Assembly: GCF_001182745.1 (NCBI RefSeq)
Contig: NZ_LN868938.1
Span: 1,736,001-1,800,000, forward strand
Length of the DNA stretch: 64,000 bases
Direction: 5' to 3'
Origin: Nocardia farcinica
GTDB lineage: Bacteria > Actinomycetota > Actinomycetes > Mycobacteriales > Mycobacteriaceae
Part shown: in pieces, positions 51,270-61,211 of the stretch
Position numbering within the stretch: position 1 is the stretch's first letter
Layout of the letters: the number at the start of each line of letters is the position of its first letter
Made by a program: the position numbers and the translations under genes
Notes under the pieces: generated by a model
The model's input: only the letters and a program-made list of their open reading frames with translations
Told to the model about the DNA's origin: nothing
The model's database searches: none

Positions 51270-52211
51270 ATGCCAGGCGTGGATATTTCCTTCCTGAAGA
51301 AATCTGGTCGCCGGACGATGGCGGCCGCCGCGGCGATCGCGCTACTGGGCGGCTGCGGCGCGGACGCGGGTTCCGAGCCCGCCACCACCGCGGCGAGCAC
51401 GAGCGCGCCGAGCACGGCCACCGACGCGGCGACCGCCGAGTTCGCCGCACTGGAACAGCGATTCGGCGCGCGGCTCGGCGTCTACGCGGTCGACACGACC
51501 AGCGGCGCCGAGGTCGCCTACCGGGCGGACGAGCGGTTCGGCATGGCCTCCACTTTCAAGGGCCTGGCCTGCGGCGCGCTGCTGCGCGAGCACCCGCTGT
51601 CGTCCGGCTATTTCGACCAGGTCGTCCGCTACTCCCGCGAGGAGGTGGTGTCCTATTCGCCGGTCACCGAGACCCGCGTGGACACCGGGATGACCGTCGC
51701 CGAACTGTGCCACGCCACGATCACCGTCAGCGACAACACCGCGGGCAACCAGATCCTGAAACTGCTCGGCGGCCCCGCCGGTTTCACCGCCTTCCTGCGC
51801 TCGCTCGGCGACGAGGTGAGCCGGCTGGACCGCTGGGAGACCGAACTCAACGAGGTGCCGCCCGGCGAGGAACGCGACACCACCACCCCCGCCGCCGTGG
51901 CGGCGAACTACCGCGCGCTGGTGCTCGGTGACGTGCTCGCCGAGCCCGAGCGCGCCCAGTTGCGGGACTGGCTGGTCGCCAACACCACCGGCGACCAGCG
52001 CATCCGTGCGGGCGTACCCGCGGGCTGGACGGTCGGCGACAAGACCGGCGGCGGCAGCCACGGCGGCAACAACGACGTGGCCGTGGCCTGGACCGAGACC
52101 GGCGACCCGATCGTCATCGCCCTGCTCTCGCACCGCACCGACCCCGCCGCCAAGGCCGACAACGCCCTGCTCGCCGAGGCGACCCGGGCGGTGGTCACCG
52201 CCCTGCGATGA
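51270..52211 (+). CDS. bla: class A beta-lactamase, lipoprotein
   Basis: 313 aa. Lipobox LLGGC (Cys29) suggests membrane anchoring. Catalytic motifs are complete: STFK (94-97), SDN (154-156), ExxLN (190-194) and KTGGG near 255, in the sizes and order of class A enzymes such as Nocardia FAR-type. It hydrolyses beta-lactams outside the membrane. ATG 51270 is used; GTG 51279 is an alternative and does not affect the signal. Faces the PucR-type regulator. Confidence 0.93.
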   Translation: MPGVDISFLKKSGRRTMAAAAAIALLGGCGADAGSEPATTAASTSAPSTATDAATAEFAALEQRFGARLGVYAVDTTSGAEVAYRADERFGMASTFKGLACGALLREHPLSSGYFDQVVRYSREEVVSYSPVTETRVDTGMTVAELCHATITVSDNTAGNQILKLLGGPAGFTAFLRSLGDEVSRLDRWETELNEVPPGEERDTTTPAAVAANYRALVLGDVLAEPERAQLRDWLVANTTGDQRIRAGVPAGWTVGDKTGGGSHGGNNDVAVAWTETGDPIVIALLSHRTDPAAKADNALLAEATRAVVTALR

Positions 52212-52226
52212 CGATCAGCGCGCGGG

Positions 52227-53239
<1,013 letters not shown>

Positions 53240-53243
<4 letters not shown>

Positions 53244-53692
53244 GCGGTGGTCCCTTCGCAGTCGTCGGTGCCGAGCGCGGCAGGCCGGGTTGCGGAAGCG
53301 CCCTCGTAGAGCGCGATCTTGCGATCCAGCACGGCCACGGTCTGTTGCAGTTCGGCGATCTTGGCGAGGGCCTCGGCGCGGGTGGCGCGGAACATCTCCA
53401 GGCGTTGCGGGAACGTGGCATCCCCGGCGCGCACCAGCTCCGCGTAGCGGATCATGTCCGCCACCGACATGCCGGTCGCGCGGAGCCTGCCGATCAGCTC
53501 CAGCCACTCGAGGTCGCGGTCGCTGAACCGGCGGCGGCCGGTGTGATCGCGGCCGATGTAGTTCATCAGCCCGATCCGCTCGTACCACCGCAACGTGTCG
53601 CGGCTCAGCCCGGACCGTTCGGCCGCCTCACCGATGGAGTATTTCGCCCGTTCCCGCTCGCCGTCGTCGGCTTGTGCCGCGATCACGCTCAC
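53240..53692 (-). CDS. MerR family regulator of the aldo/keto reductase operon
   Basis: 150 aa. MerR HTH (KYSIGEAAERSGLSRDTLRWYERIGLMNYIGRDHTGRRRFSDRDLEWLELIGRLRATGMSVADMIRYAELV) and a dimerisation coiled coil. No Cys-rich metal site is seen; this is the group that regulates aldehyde/AKR genes. GTG 53692 (AAAGGGG upstream) is preferred to a GTG at 53734, because the latter lies inside the promoter with the dyad 53736-53749. Confidence 0.88.
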
Positions 53693-53735
53693 CGGACTCG
53701 CCCCTTTCGTCGAACACGACCCGACGCTAGTCACC

Positions 53736-53749
53736 TGGAGTGCGCTCCA
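53736..53749 (-). promoter_or_regulatory. MerR-type operator/promoter
   Basis: TGGAG-TGCG-CTCCA dyad. Read on the minus strand, TTGCTT and TAGCGT frame it with a 19-bp spacer, the long spacer MerR activators need. It lies 44 bp upstream of the GTG at 53692. Confidence 0.7.
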
Positions 53750-53770
53750 AGCAAGACCGATTCTGCCCCC

Positions 53771-54706
53771 TCACCGGAAACTGCGGCGGTAGGCGTGCGG
53801 CGTGACGCCGGTGACGCGGGTGAAGCGCTCCCGGAAGGTGGTCGGCGAGCCGAAGCCCACCTGGGTGGCGATCCGCTCGACCGTGTGATCGGTGGTCTCG
53901 AGCAGATGCTGGGCGCGGTGGATGCGGGCCCGGTGCAGCCAGCGCAGCGGCGTGGTGCCGGTCTGGTCGCGGAACTGTCGCAGCAGTGTCCTGGTGCTCG
54001 TCCCGGCGTGGGCGGCGATCTCGGCGAGGGTCAACGGGCGGGACAGGTTGTCCTGCAACCAGATCAGCAGCGGTTCCAACGCCGAACCGCGCGGGGCGGG
54101 CGGCAGCGGCGCGACGATGAACTGGGCCTGACCGCCCTCGCGTTCCAGCGGCATCACGGCCAGCCGGGCGGCGTCGGCGGCCACCGCGGACCCGTAGTCG
54201 CGGCGCACGAGATGCAGGCACAGATCCAATCCCGCCGCCGCGCCCGCGGAGGTGAGGACGCGGCCGTCGTTGTCGACGTAGAGGACGTCCGGATCGACGG
54301 TGACCGCCGGGTGGGCCCGCGCGAGCGCCTCGGCGGCCGCCCAGTGGGTGGTGGCGCGCAGGCCGTCCAGCAGCCCGGTGGCCGCCAGCGGAAAGGTGCC
54401 CGTGCAGATGGAGGCGATGCGGGTGCCGGCCGCGGCCGCGCGGCGCAGCGCCGCGACGACCGCGGGTGACGGCGGGGACGCGGGGTCGGCGACGCCGGGG
54501 ACGATCACCGTGTCGGCGCCGTCCAGGCCGTCCAGGCCCCAGGGCGCGCGCAGGGTGAACGCGCCCGCGTCCACCTGCGGGTGCTCGGCGCAGACGCGTA
54601 CCCGGTAGGCGGGGCGCCCGTCGGGCAGCCGGGTGCGGGTGAAGACCTCGAGGGGTGTCGAGAGGTCGAACGGGATCACCCGGTCCAGGGCGAGAACGGC
54701 CACCAT
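53771..54706 (-). CDS. GlxA family transcriptional regulator (second copy)
   Basis: 311 aa. DJ-1/PfpI-like half (VAVLALDRVIPFDLSTPLEVFTRTRLPDG; RIASICTGTFPLAATGLLDGLRATTHW) and AraC HTH half (LAEIAAHAGTSTRTLLRQFRDQTGTTPLRWLHRARIHRAQHLLETTDHTVERIATQVGFGSPTTFRERF). Same architecture as the gene at 5-949 but clearly diverged. ATG 54706 or GTG 54712; no clear RBS for either. Faces no obvious target. Confidence 0.9.
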   Translation of the reverse strand: MVAVLALDRVIPFDLSTPLEVFTRTRLPDGRPAYRVRVCAEHPQVDAGAFTLRAPWGLDGLDGADTVIVPGVADPASPPSPAVVAALRRAAAAGTRIASICTGTFPLAATGLLDGLRATTHWAAAEALARAHPAVTVDPDVLYVDNDGRVLTSAGAAAGLDLCLHLVRRDYGSAVAADAARLAVMPLEREGGQAQFIVAPLPPAPRGSALEPLLIWLQDNLSRPLTLAEIAAHAGTSTRTLLRQFRDQTGTTPLRWLHRARIHRAQHLLETTDHTVERIATQVGFGSPTTFRERFTRVTGVTPHAYRRSFR

Positions 54707-54908
54707 GTGCACGGCTACAACGTACCTCTCCGCCGGGTTTCCGCCAGCTGCGCTTTCGCCGATCGCCTGAGCTCGGCCCCGGTCAGGAGTGTTGGCGCTA
54801 TCCCGTCGTCATCTGGCGTTCTCGCCACTGTGCGGCTCCCGTGGCGCTGGATAGCGTCGGAGCGGTCCGGCTCGGACCCCTTCCACCGCCACCCCGAGGA
54901 GTCGCTCC

Positions 54909-55331
54909 ATGAACTACGTCGCGCCACTGTTCGTCGGTGCCGTCTACATCGTGCTGATGTCGCTGATCCGCGAACCGCACCGGCGCCAGTTCAACGCGAT
55001 CATGGTGGCCGGGGCCGGGGCCGCCTACCTCAGCGGCGGCGGCTTCGGCATCTGGGAATTCGCGTTCACCGCGCTCGTCACCTACTGCGCCTACCGGGGT
55101 CTGCGATCCTGGCGCTTCATCGGCATCGCCTGGCTGCTGCACACCGTCTGGGACGCCGTGCACCATCTCAAAGGGAACCCGATCGTTCCATTCCTGCACG
55201 ACTCCTCGCTCGGCTGCGCGATCTGCGACCCGGTGATCGCGGTGTGGGCGTTGCGGGGTGGGCCGGACGTCATCGCGTGGGCGCGCGGCAAGCTCGGCGC
55301 GACCCGGCCGACCACGGCCGAGATCCCCTGA
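54909..55331 (+). CDS. DUF6010 family membrane protein
   Basis: 140 aa, four hydrophobic segments (YVAPLFVGAVYIVLMSLI; AIMVAGAGAAYLSGGGFGIWEFAF; FIGIAWLLHTVWDAVHHL; LGCAICDPVIAVWAL). HTVWDAVHHLKGNPIVPFLHDSSLGCAICDPVIAVW with conserved His and Cys pairs fits DUF6010. Function unknown. ATG 54909 with GAGGAG. Confidence 0.83.
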   Translation: MNYVAPLFVGAVYIVLMSLIREPHRRQFNAIMVAGAGAAYLSGGGFGIWEFAFTALVTYCAYRGLRSWRFIGIAWLLHTVWDAVHHLKGNPIVPFLHDSSLGCAICDPVIAVWALRGGPDVIAWARGKLGATRPTTAEIP

Positions 55332-55452
55332 GCGGTCGGCGGCTCCGGTGTGGACGATCGCGTATGCTCCGGCGCGTCTCGGCGATGGTTCGACCCGGCT
55401 CCCGGCAGTTGACTGGAGTGGACCGAAAAACCCACTCGCCGAGGAGAACACC

Positions 55453-56073
55453 ATGCGAATCACCCTTCTGGGAGCCACCGGCAGCGTCGGCGCCCACGTC
55501 GTCGAGCAGGCGCCGGCCGACGGTCACGAGATCGTCGCCCTCGTCCGCGATCCCGCCCGCCTGCCCGCCCGGCCCGGCCTGACCGTCGTCCGCGGCGACG
55601 CAACCGTCCCGGCCGACGTGACCGCCGCGGTCGACGGCAGCGACGCGGTGATCGTGGCACTCGGCGCGGGCCGCGCCGCCGGGGTGCGCGAGACGGGCAC
55701 CCGCACGGCCGTCGAGGCGATGCGCGCGACCGGGGTGCGGCGACTGGTGTGCCTGTCCACCCTCGGGGCGGGCGAGAGCCGCGCCAATCTGAACTTCGTC
55801 TGGAAGTACCTGATGTTCGGTCTCCTGCTGCGTGCCGCCTACGCCGACCATCAGCGCCAGGAGGAGGTCGTGCGCGGCAGCGGCCTGGACTGGACCCTCA
55901 TCCGGCCCAGCGCCTACACCGACGGTCCGCGCACGGGCGACTACCGCCACGGATTCGGCCCGGACGCAACCGGTCTCACCCTGAAGGTGGCGCGCGCCGA
56001 CGTGGCCGACGCGCTGCTGCGCGCCGTCACCGACCGCGCCCAGGTCGGTCGTGCGGTGGCGGTGTCGCACTGA
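55453..56073 (+). CDS. NAD(P)H-binding atypical SDR (NmrA/SDR_a5-like)
   Basis: 206 aa. GATGSVGAHVVEQAPADGHEIVALVRDPARL is the atypical-SDR dinucleotide motif; later VRRLVCLSTLGAGESRANL and LDWTLIRPSAYTDGPRTGDY. Members act as NAD(P)H-binding redox or sensor proteins. ATG 55453 with GAGGAG. The AraC regulator starts 14 bp downstream. Confidence 0.88.
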   Translation: MRITLLGATGSVGAHVVEQAPADGHEIVALVRDPARLPARPGLTVVRGDATVPADVTAAVDGSDAVIVALGAGRAAGVRETGTRTAVEAMRATGVRRLVCLSTLGAGESRANLNFVWKYLMFGLLLRAAYADHQRQEEVVRGSGLDWTLIRPSAYTDGPRTGDYRHGFGPDATGLTLKVARADVADALLRAVTDRAQVGRAVAVSH

Positions 56074-56087
56074 GTACGCTCACCGAT

Positions 56088-57029
56088 GTGGACGTACTGG
56101 AGGCGCTGCTGGACGGCCCGCGGGCCCGCGGCGCCTTCCTGCTGCGGTCCCTGCTCGACCCGCCGTGGGCGCTGCGGATCGAGGACGGCGCGCCGCTCAC
56201 CGTGGCGGCGCCGCTGCGGGGCGAGGCGTGGCTGCTCCCCGACGACGGCGACGCCGTGCGGCTGAGCACCGGGGACGTGGCGATCGTGCGCGGCCCCGGC
56301 TTCTACACCGTCGCCGACGATCCGGCCACCGAGCCGTCGGTGGTCGTCCTGCCCGGCGGATTGTGCACCAGCGCCGAGGACGGGCGCAGCCTCGTCGACG
56401 AGTGGTCGCTCGGTGTGCGCACCTGGGGCGCGCCCGAGGGCCGCACCACGCTGCTCACCGGCACCTACGACAACGCAGGCGAGGCGAGCAAACCGCTGCT
56501 CGCGGCCTTGCCCGCGCTGGTGGTGCTGCGCCGCGACCAGTGGCGTTCGCCGCTGATCGACGTGCTCGCCGAGGAGATGCAGATCGCCGCGCCCGGTCAG
56601 CGCGCGGTGCTGGACCGGCTACTGGACGTGCTGCTCATCTCCGCGTTGCGCACGTGGTTCGCCGCGCAACGCGAGCACGCACCGGCCTGGTATCGGGCCC
56701 AGCAGGATCCGGTGGTCGGGGTGGCGCTCGCTCGCATCCACGGGGCGCCGGAGCGGCCGTGGACCGTCGCGACCCTGGCCGCCGAAGCCGGTGTGTCGCG
56801 GGCGAATCTGGCCAAACGCTTCACCGACCTGCTCGGCGAGCCGCCGATGGCCTACCTCACGCATTGGCGGCTGGCGGTGGCCGCCGACCTGCTCACCGAT
56901 CCGGAGGCGACCGTCACCAGCGTGGCCCGCCGGGTCGGGTACAGCACGCCGTTCGCGTTCAGCACCGCGTTCAAACGCGCCCGCGGGATCAGCCCGCAGC
57001 AGCACCGATTGCGCGGCGCCACCGCGTGA
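56088..57029 (+). CDS. AraC family regulator with N-terminal cupin
   Basis: 313 aa. Cupin_6-like N-terminal domain (VLEALLDGPRARGAFLLRSLLDPPWALRIEDGAPLTVAAPLRGEAWLL; DVAIVRGPGFYTV) and AraC HTH pair (TVATLAAEAGVSRANLAKRFTDLLGEPPMAYLTHWRLAVAADLLTDPEATVTSVARRVGYSTPFAFSTAFKRARGISPQQHR). GTG 56088 opens the conserved part; the frame is open upstream but antisense or overlapping only. Possible regulator of the upstream SDR. Confidence 0.88.
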   Translation: MDVLEALLDGPRARGAFLLRSLLDPPWALRIEDGAPLTVAAPLRGEAWLLPDDGDAVRLSTGDVAIVRGPGFYTVADDPATEPSVVVLPGGLCTSAEDGRSLVDEWSLGVRTWGAPEGRTTLLTGTYDNAGEASKPLLAALPALVVLRRDQWRSPLIDVLAEEMQIAAPGQRAVLDRLLDVLLISALRTWFAAQREHAPAWYRAQQDPVVGVALARIHGAPERPWTVATLAAEAGVSRANLAKRFTDLLGEPPMAYLTHWRLAVAADLLTDPEATVTSVARRVGYSTPFAFSTAFKRARGISPQQHRLRGATA

Positions 57030-57030
57030 T

Positions 57031-57573
57031 TCAGCGCGCGGGCTCGGGCAGCGCGCAGGCCAGTCCCTCGGCCATCCCGGTGGGCCGCACGCCCAGGCCC
57101 TGATTCAGCCGGGCGCGCTGGTTCTCCCACGCGATGGTGGCCGCCAGTTCCGCCAGTTGCGCCTTGCTCAGGTGGGCCAGCAGCTGCTCGCGCAGGTCGG
57201 CCAGGTCGACGGCGGGCGTCGCGGTCATCGCCTCGGCGTAGGCGATCACCAGCCGCTCCAGCTCGGAGTAGGCCGGGCTGGTGCGGTACCGCGGCAGGTC
57301 GGTGATCTGCTGTTCGGTCACACCGCTGCTGTGTGCGAGGGCCGAGCCGATGTCGAGGCAGAACTCGCAGTTGATCAGCCCGGCCGTCTTGAGTTCGGCC
57401 AGCTCCTTGAGGTGCGGGTCGAGCCGGTTGCTGAACAGCAGCATGGATTCGTAGAAGGCCGTGCCCGCGCCGAGCTGCGGCCGCCGCGCCAGCCATCCCA
57501 CCAGGTCGCCGCGGTGCCGCCGGGCCTGCCGCATCGCCTGCGCGTAGTTGCGTATCCGCCTGAGTGCCCGCAT
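57031..57573 (-). CDS. carboxymuconolactone decarboxylase (AhpD-like) family protein
   Basis: 180 aa. The CMD core ELAELKTAGLINCEFCLDIGSALAHSSGVTEQQI contains C-x2-C and a downstream His, the peroxidase-type redox site of AhpD-like proteins. ATG 57573. Converges on the AraC gene (1 bp between stops) and is divergent from the ArsR-AHSA1 pair. Often a stress or general-metabolism protein; substrate unknown. Confidence 0.9.
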   Translation of the reverse strand: MRALRRIRNYAQAMRQARRHRGDLVGWLARRPQLGAGTAFYESMLLFSNRLDPHLKELAELKTAGLINCEFCLDIGSALAHSSGVTEQQITDLPRYRTSPAYSELERLVIAYAEAMTATPAVDLADLREQLLAHLSKAQLAELAATIAWENQRARLNQGLGVRPTGMAEGLACALPEPAR

Positions 57574-57699
57574 CTCCCCACCTCCGTCGCCGTACGTCGT
57601 GTGCCGCCGATGCTACGCCTCAACGACGACTTGTAGTAGAGCAATTCTCACATCCCCACCCCCTTGCCAGGGAGCTTTTGAAAGCCGATACTTACGAAA

Positions 57700-58035
57700 G
57701 TGGCTGCTTTCAGAGATGTGGATCTGGCGATCCTGGGCGATCCGACCCGGCGGGCGATCTTCGAACGGCTCGCGCGCAGGCCCTCGTCGGTCGGCGAGCT
57801 GGCCGAATCGCTGCCGATCACCCGCCAGGCGGTCTCGCAACACCTGCGGGTGCTCCGGGACGGCGGACTGGTGGTGGCCACGGCGCAGGGCACCCGGCGC
57901 ATCTACCGGATCAATCCCGAGGGACTGGCCGCGATCCAGGCCTATTTCCAACAGATCTGGGACGAGGCGCTGACCGCTTTTCAGAAGGCCGCCGACGCGG
58001 CGGCCACCGATCCCGGACAGGAGCACCGAACATGA
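57700..58035 (+). CDS. ArsR family HTH regulator
   Basis: 111 aa winged helix: RDVDLAILGDPTRRAIFERLARRPSSVGELAESLPITRQAVSQHLRVLRDGGLVVATAQGTRRIYRINPEGLAAIQAYFQQIWDEAL. No metal-site Cys; this is the ArsR type that pairs with AHSA1/SRPBCC genes. GTG 57700; only a weak GAAAG lies upstream. Stop overlaps the next ATG (ATGA). Confidence 0.92.
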   Translation: MAAFRDVDLAILGDPTRRAIFERLARRPSSVGELAESLPITRQAVSQHLRVLRDGGLVVATAQGTRRIYRINPEGLAAIQAYFQQIWDEALTAFQKAADAAATDPGQEHRT

Positions 58036-58514
58036 CCACCTCCACCCTCCCGACCCTGCGGGGCACCGCGACCGTCGCCTTGCCGCTCGCGCGCGCCTTC
58101 GCGTTCTTCACCGACTCGTTCGGCAGCTGGTGGCCCGCCGCCTACCACATCGGCTCGGCCGAGATGGCGGACGCCGTCGTCGAACCCCACGTCGGCGGCC
58201 GCTGGTACGAACGCGGCGTGGACGGCTCCGAATGCGACTGGGGCCGCGTGCTCGCCTGGGAGCCGCCGCACCGCCTGCTGCTCACCTGGCAGATCAACGG
58301 TCATTGGCAGTTCGACCCCGACCCACGACGGGCCAGCGAGATCGAGATCCGCTTCACCGCCGACACTCCCGAGCAGACCACGGTGACCCTCGAACACCGC
58401 CATCTGGATCGTCTCGTCGACGGCCGCGCCATCCACGACACCATCGCCGAACGCGGCGGCGGCTGGAGCACGCTACTCGAACTGTTCAGGCGGACCGCCG
58501 AATCCGCGTCCTGA
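58032..58514 (+). CDS. SRPBCC/AHSA1 domain protein
   Basis: 160 aa. ATVALPLARAFAFFTDSFGSWWPAAYHIGS...VVEPHVGGRWYERGVDGSECDWGRVLAWEPPHRLLLTWQING is a START-like ligand-binding fold of the AHSA1 type. Cotranscribed with the ArsR repressor; presumably binds or responds to a hydrophobic compound. Confidence 0.9.
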   Translation: MTTSTLPTLRGTATVALPLARAFAFFTDSFGSWWPAAYHIGSAEMADAVVEPHVGGRWYERGVDGSECDWGRVLAWEPPHRLLLTWQINGHWQFDPDPRRASEIEIRFTADTPEQTTVTLEHRHLDRLVDGRAIHDTIAERGGGWSTLLELFRRTAESAS

Positions 58515-58746
58515 ACGTCGGGCACCCGGGGGTGTGGGCCGATGCGATCGACCCGGTGAGCCCGCCTTCCCACACCGGCAGCGCGGGGTCCAGCACCACC
58601 GTGGCGGCGCCGCATATTGCCGGCCGAGCGCCCCCAGCACTCCGCGTAGCAGGGCGCACCAGACCCACACATCCCGACACCGCCGCACGCCGCCACCTCA
58701 CCTCGGAACCGACAGCGGGCAGTCCGCCCGACACCGCCGGCGCAGA

Positions 58747-59748
58747 TCACCCGGCCGGCAGCGCGCGCTGACGGAATTCCGTTGCGGACTCTCCGAACGT
58801 CTTGCGGAACGCCTGGCTGAAATGTGAGGCGCTGGTGAACCCCGAACGCGCGGCGATGGCCGACACGGTGTCGGCGCGCAAGGCCGGATCGGCCAGATCA
58901 CGTCTGCACTGCTCCAGTCGGCGCAACCGCACCCACTCCGAGACCGAGACACCGTGTGCGCGAAAGATCGCGTGCAGGTGGCGAGTGGAGATGAAGTGGG
59001 CGGCGGCGATGGTGGCCGGGCCGAGGTTCGGATCGGTCAGATGCGCATCGATGAAGTCGAGAATCCGGCGGGTCAACGCACGGTGGCGGTCGTCGGTCTC
59101 GTCGGTCCGCGCCGATTCGAGCTGGCTGACGAGCACGGTGGTGACCAGGTCGATCGCGTTCGTGATCAACCGCGCCCCACCGGCACCGGCGAGTGCGCCC
59201 AGATTGCTGCCGAGTTCGACGAGGAAAGGGCTCACGACGCGGGACAGGCCCTCGTCGCCTGCCATCCGGGTCGCGGCCAGGTGCGCGACCAGCGGACTCG
59301 GGAGCCCCAGGCGCGGGCGGGGAACCGTGATCGCCAAACTGCGGAATTCCTGCTCGAAGACCAGTGTGTACGGCTCATCCATGTCGTAGACGGAGATATC
59401 CCCCGGTTCCAGCGCCGCTTCTCGGCCGCCCTGGCTCAGGATGCCGCGGCCCGCCAACTGAAAGCACAGCATGTAGCGGCCGGTGCCGTACGCCTCGATC
59501 GATGCCGACGTCCGTTCCACCACCTGCGCGGCCGCGGCGACCTCCGAGACGTTCACCTCTCCGAGCGTCCTGGTGCGGATCAGCCCGCGGAAATCGGCCC
59601 GTCGCGCGGCCCGCACCTGTAGCGGCGCGAATGTCGACGATACGGCGGCGCGCCATTCGCCGATTCCGCGGACCTCGACGGCGACCGCATCCTGTACGGA
59701 TGCTCCCTCCGGAGCCCTGCCCTGCACGATCCGCACCTCCACCGACAT
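58747..59748 (-). CDS. AraC family regulator (AraC_binding_2-like)
   Basis: 333 aa. N-terminal ligand domain (VERTSASIEAYGTGRYMLCFQLAGRGILSQGGREAALEPGDISVYDMDEPYTLVFEQEFRSLAITVPR) and C-terminal HTH (ATIAAAHFISTRHLHAIFRAHGVSVSEWVRLRRLEQCRRDLADPALRADTVSAIAARSGFTSASHFSQAFRKTFGESATEFR). This type activates catabolic operons. Divergent from the hydrolase-monooxygenase-dehydrogenase operon across 289 bp, its likely target. Confidence 0.9.
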   Translation of the reverse strand: MSVEVRIVQGRAPEGASVQDAVAVEVRGIGEWRAAVSSTFAPLQVRAARRADFRGLIRTRTLGEVNVSEVAAAAQVVERTSASIEAYGTGRYMLCFQLAGRGILSQGGREAALEPGDISVYDMDEPYTLVFEQEFRSLAITVPRPRLGLPSPLVAHLAATRMAGDEGLSRVVSPFLVELGSNLGALAGAGGARLITNAIDLVTTVLVSQLESARTDETDDRHRALTRRILDFIDAHLTDPNLGPATIAAAHFISTRHLHAIFRAHGVSVSEWVRLRRLEQCRRDLADPALRADTVSAIAARSGFTSASHFSQAFRKTFGESATEFRQRALPAG

Positions 59749-60037
59749 CGTAACCGGGACGGATCCGGCCGCACCGGGCTTCGGCTACGACTCGGCAACT
59801 CGTCCGAACACACGGTATGGCGCGGCGAGTCGCCGGACCGGCGTTCGATCCACTCGTGCGCGGAGACGACATCGGTGTGCGCGCTGGTGAAAGAGCGGCT
59901 GCCACGGCGACGGATACGGTCACCGCGGCACGGACATTCCGGTGCACCGATCGCGGCGAAAACGTCGTTCGCCGAACCATTCCCCCATCACCAGGCGGCA
60001 GCCGAGCACACCCGGCGGCGCCTCGAAGGAGACCAGC

Positions 60038-61186
60038 ATGAGCACAGCAGCCGTGGCCCCACCCGTCACCCCGGTGTCCGGGGTGGTGGAAGCGCCATTC
60101 GACCAGGTCGCCGACATGTTCGCCCGCACGGTCGCGCGGCAGGGCGGTGGCGGCAGCGCCCTGTGTGTGTACCGGGAGGGTCGCCCGGTGCTCGATCTGA
60201 TCGGCGGCACATACCGGCCCGACTACCTGCAGCAGGTGTTCTCGGTGTCCAAGGGGATCGTGGCGGTCGCCGCGGCCGTCGCCCACCACGACCAGATGAT
60301 CGACCTCGACGCGCCGATCGCCGACTATTGGCGGGAGTTCCGTCGGCCGTCGACGGCGATGATCACGGCCCGGATGATCTTGGCGCACCGCTCGGGTCTC
60401 TCGGCGGTCGCCACCCCGCTCAGCCTCGCCGACCTGGTGTCGGGCGAGCTGGACCGGGCCGTCGCCAGGCAGGAACCGTACTGGGAACCCGGCACCGACC
60501 ACGGATATGCCGCCTTCACCTTCGGCGCCTTGATGGCAGGCGTGTTCCGCCACGGCGCCGGGGTGGAGATCGCCGATTTCCTCCGAACCCGGATCTCGGC
60601 ACCCCTCGGCCTCGAACTGTGGCTCGGCGCTCCCGCCGATCAGCTCGACCGGATCGCGCCCACGGTGTTCTCACCCCCGGCGTCGACGCCCGCACAAGCA
60701 CGGGCGATGAGTTCGCCTCGGTTCATTCCCGACGGGAGCTTCGTCGAGATCAACGCCGATCCGGTCGGCTTCTTCGGCGACCCGCGGGTGCGGACCGCGC
60801 GATGGCCCGCGATGTCCGTGGTGACCACGGCGCGCGATCTGGCCCGCGCCTTCGCCGCGACGCTGGACGCCGTGGGCGGCGTCCGCCTGCTCGACGCCGG
60901 CTCCCTCACCGCCATGACCGCTTCGCGCTCGCACGGCCCCGATCGCATGGTCGGCCACGTGACCCATTTCGGCTCCGGCGTGGAGTTGCCGCACACCCAT
61001 CTGCCGTTCCTCGGTGAGCGCTCGTTCGGTCACGAAGGCGCGGGCGGATCCGTCGTCTGCGCCGACCCCGAGCTGGGTGTGGCACTGGCATTCACCACCA
61101 GCAAGGCGCCCGCCGTGGTCGGTGTGAGCGACCAAGCGCTCCTGCTCCTCGGCGCCGTGCGCCACTGCCTCACCCACCTCCGCTGA
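60038..61186 (+). CDS. serine hydrolase, beta-lactamase fold (family VIII esterase-like)
   Basis: 382 aa. SxxK at S69-V-S-K72 (QQVFSVSKGIVAVAAAVAHHDQ), Tyr in HGYAAFTFGALMAGVF, and C-terminal GHEGAGGSVVCADPELGVALAFTTSK. Beta-lactamase-fold esterases of this sort (EstB/family VIII, LACTB-like) hydrolyse short esters rather than beta-lactams. No signal peptide. ATG 60038 with AAGGAG. First gene of a three-gene operon. Confidence 0.9.
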   Translation: MSTAAVAPPVTPVSGVVEAPFDQVADMFARTVARQGGGGSALCVYREGRPVLDLIGGTYRPDYLQQVFSVSKGIVAVAAAVAHHDQMIDLDAPIADYWREFRRPSTAMITARMILAHRSGLSAVATPLSLADLVSGELDRAVARQEPYWEPGTDHGYAAFTFGALMAGVFRHGAGVEIADFLRTRISAPLGLELWLGAPADQLDRIAPTVFSPPASTPAQARAMSSPRFIPDGSFVEINADPVGFFGDPRVRTARWPAMSVVTTARDLARAFAATLDAVGGVRLLDAGSLTAMTASRSHGPDRMVGHVTHFGSGVELPHTHLPFLGERSFGHEGAGGSVVCADPELGVALAFTTSKAPAVVGVSDQALLLLGAVRHCLTHLR

Positions 61187-61211
61187 TCACCCGCGACGGA
61201 AGCGAACAACC

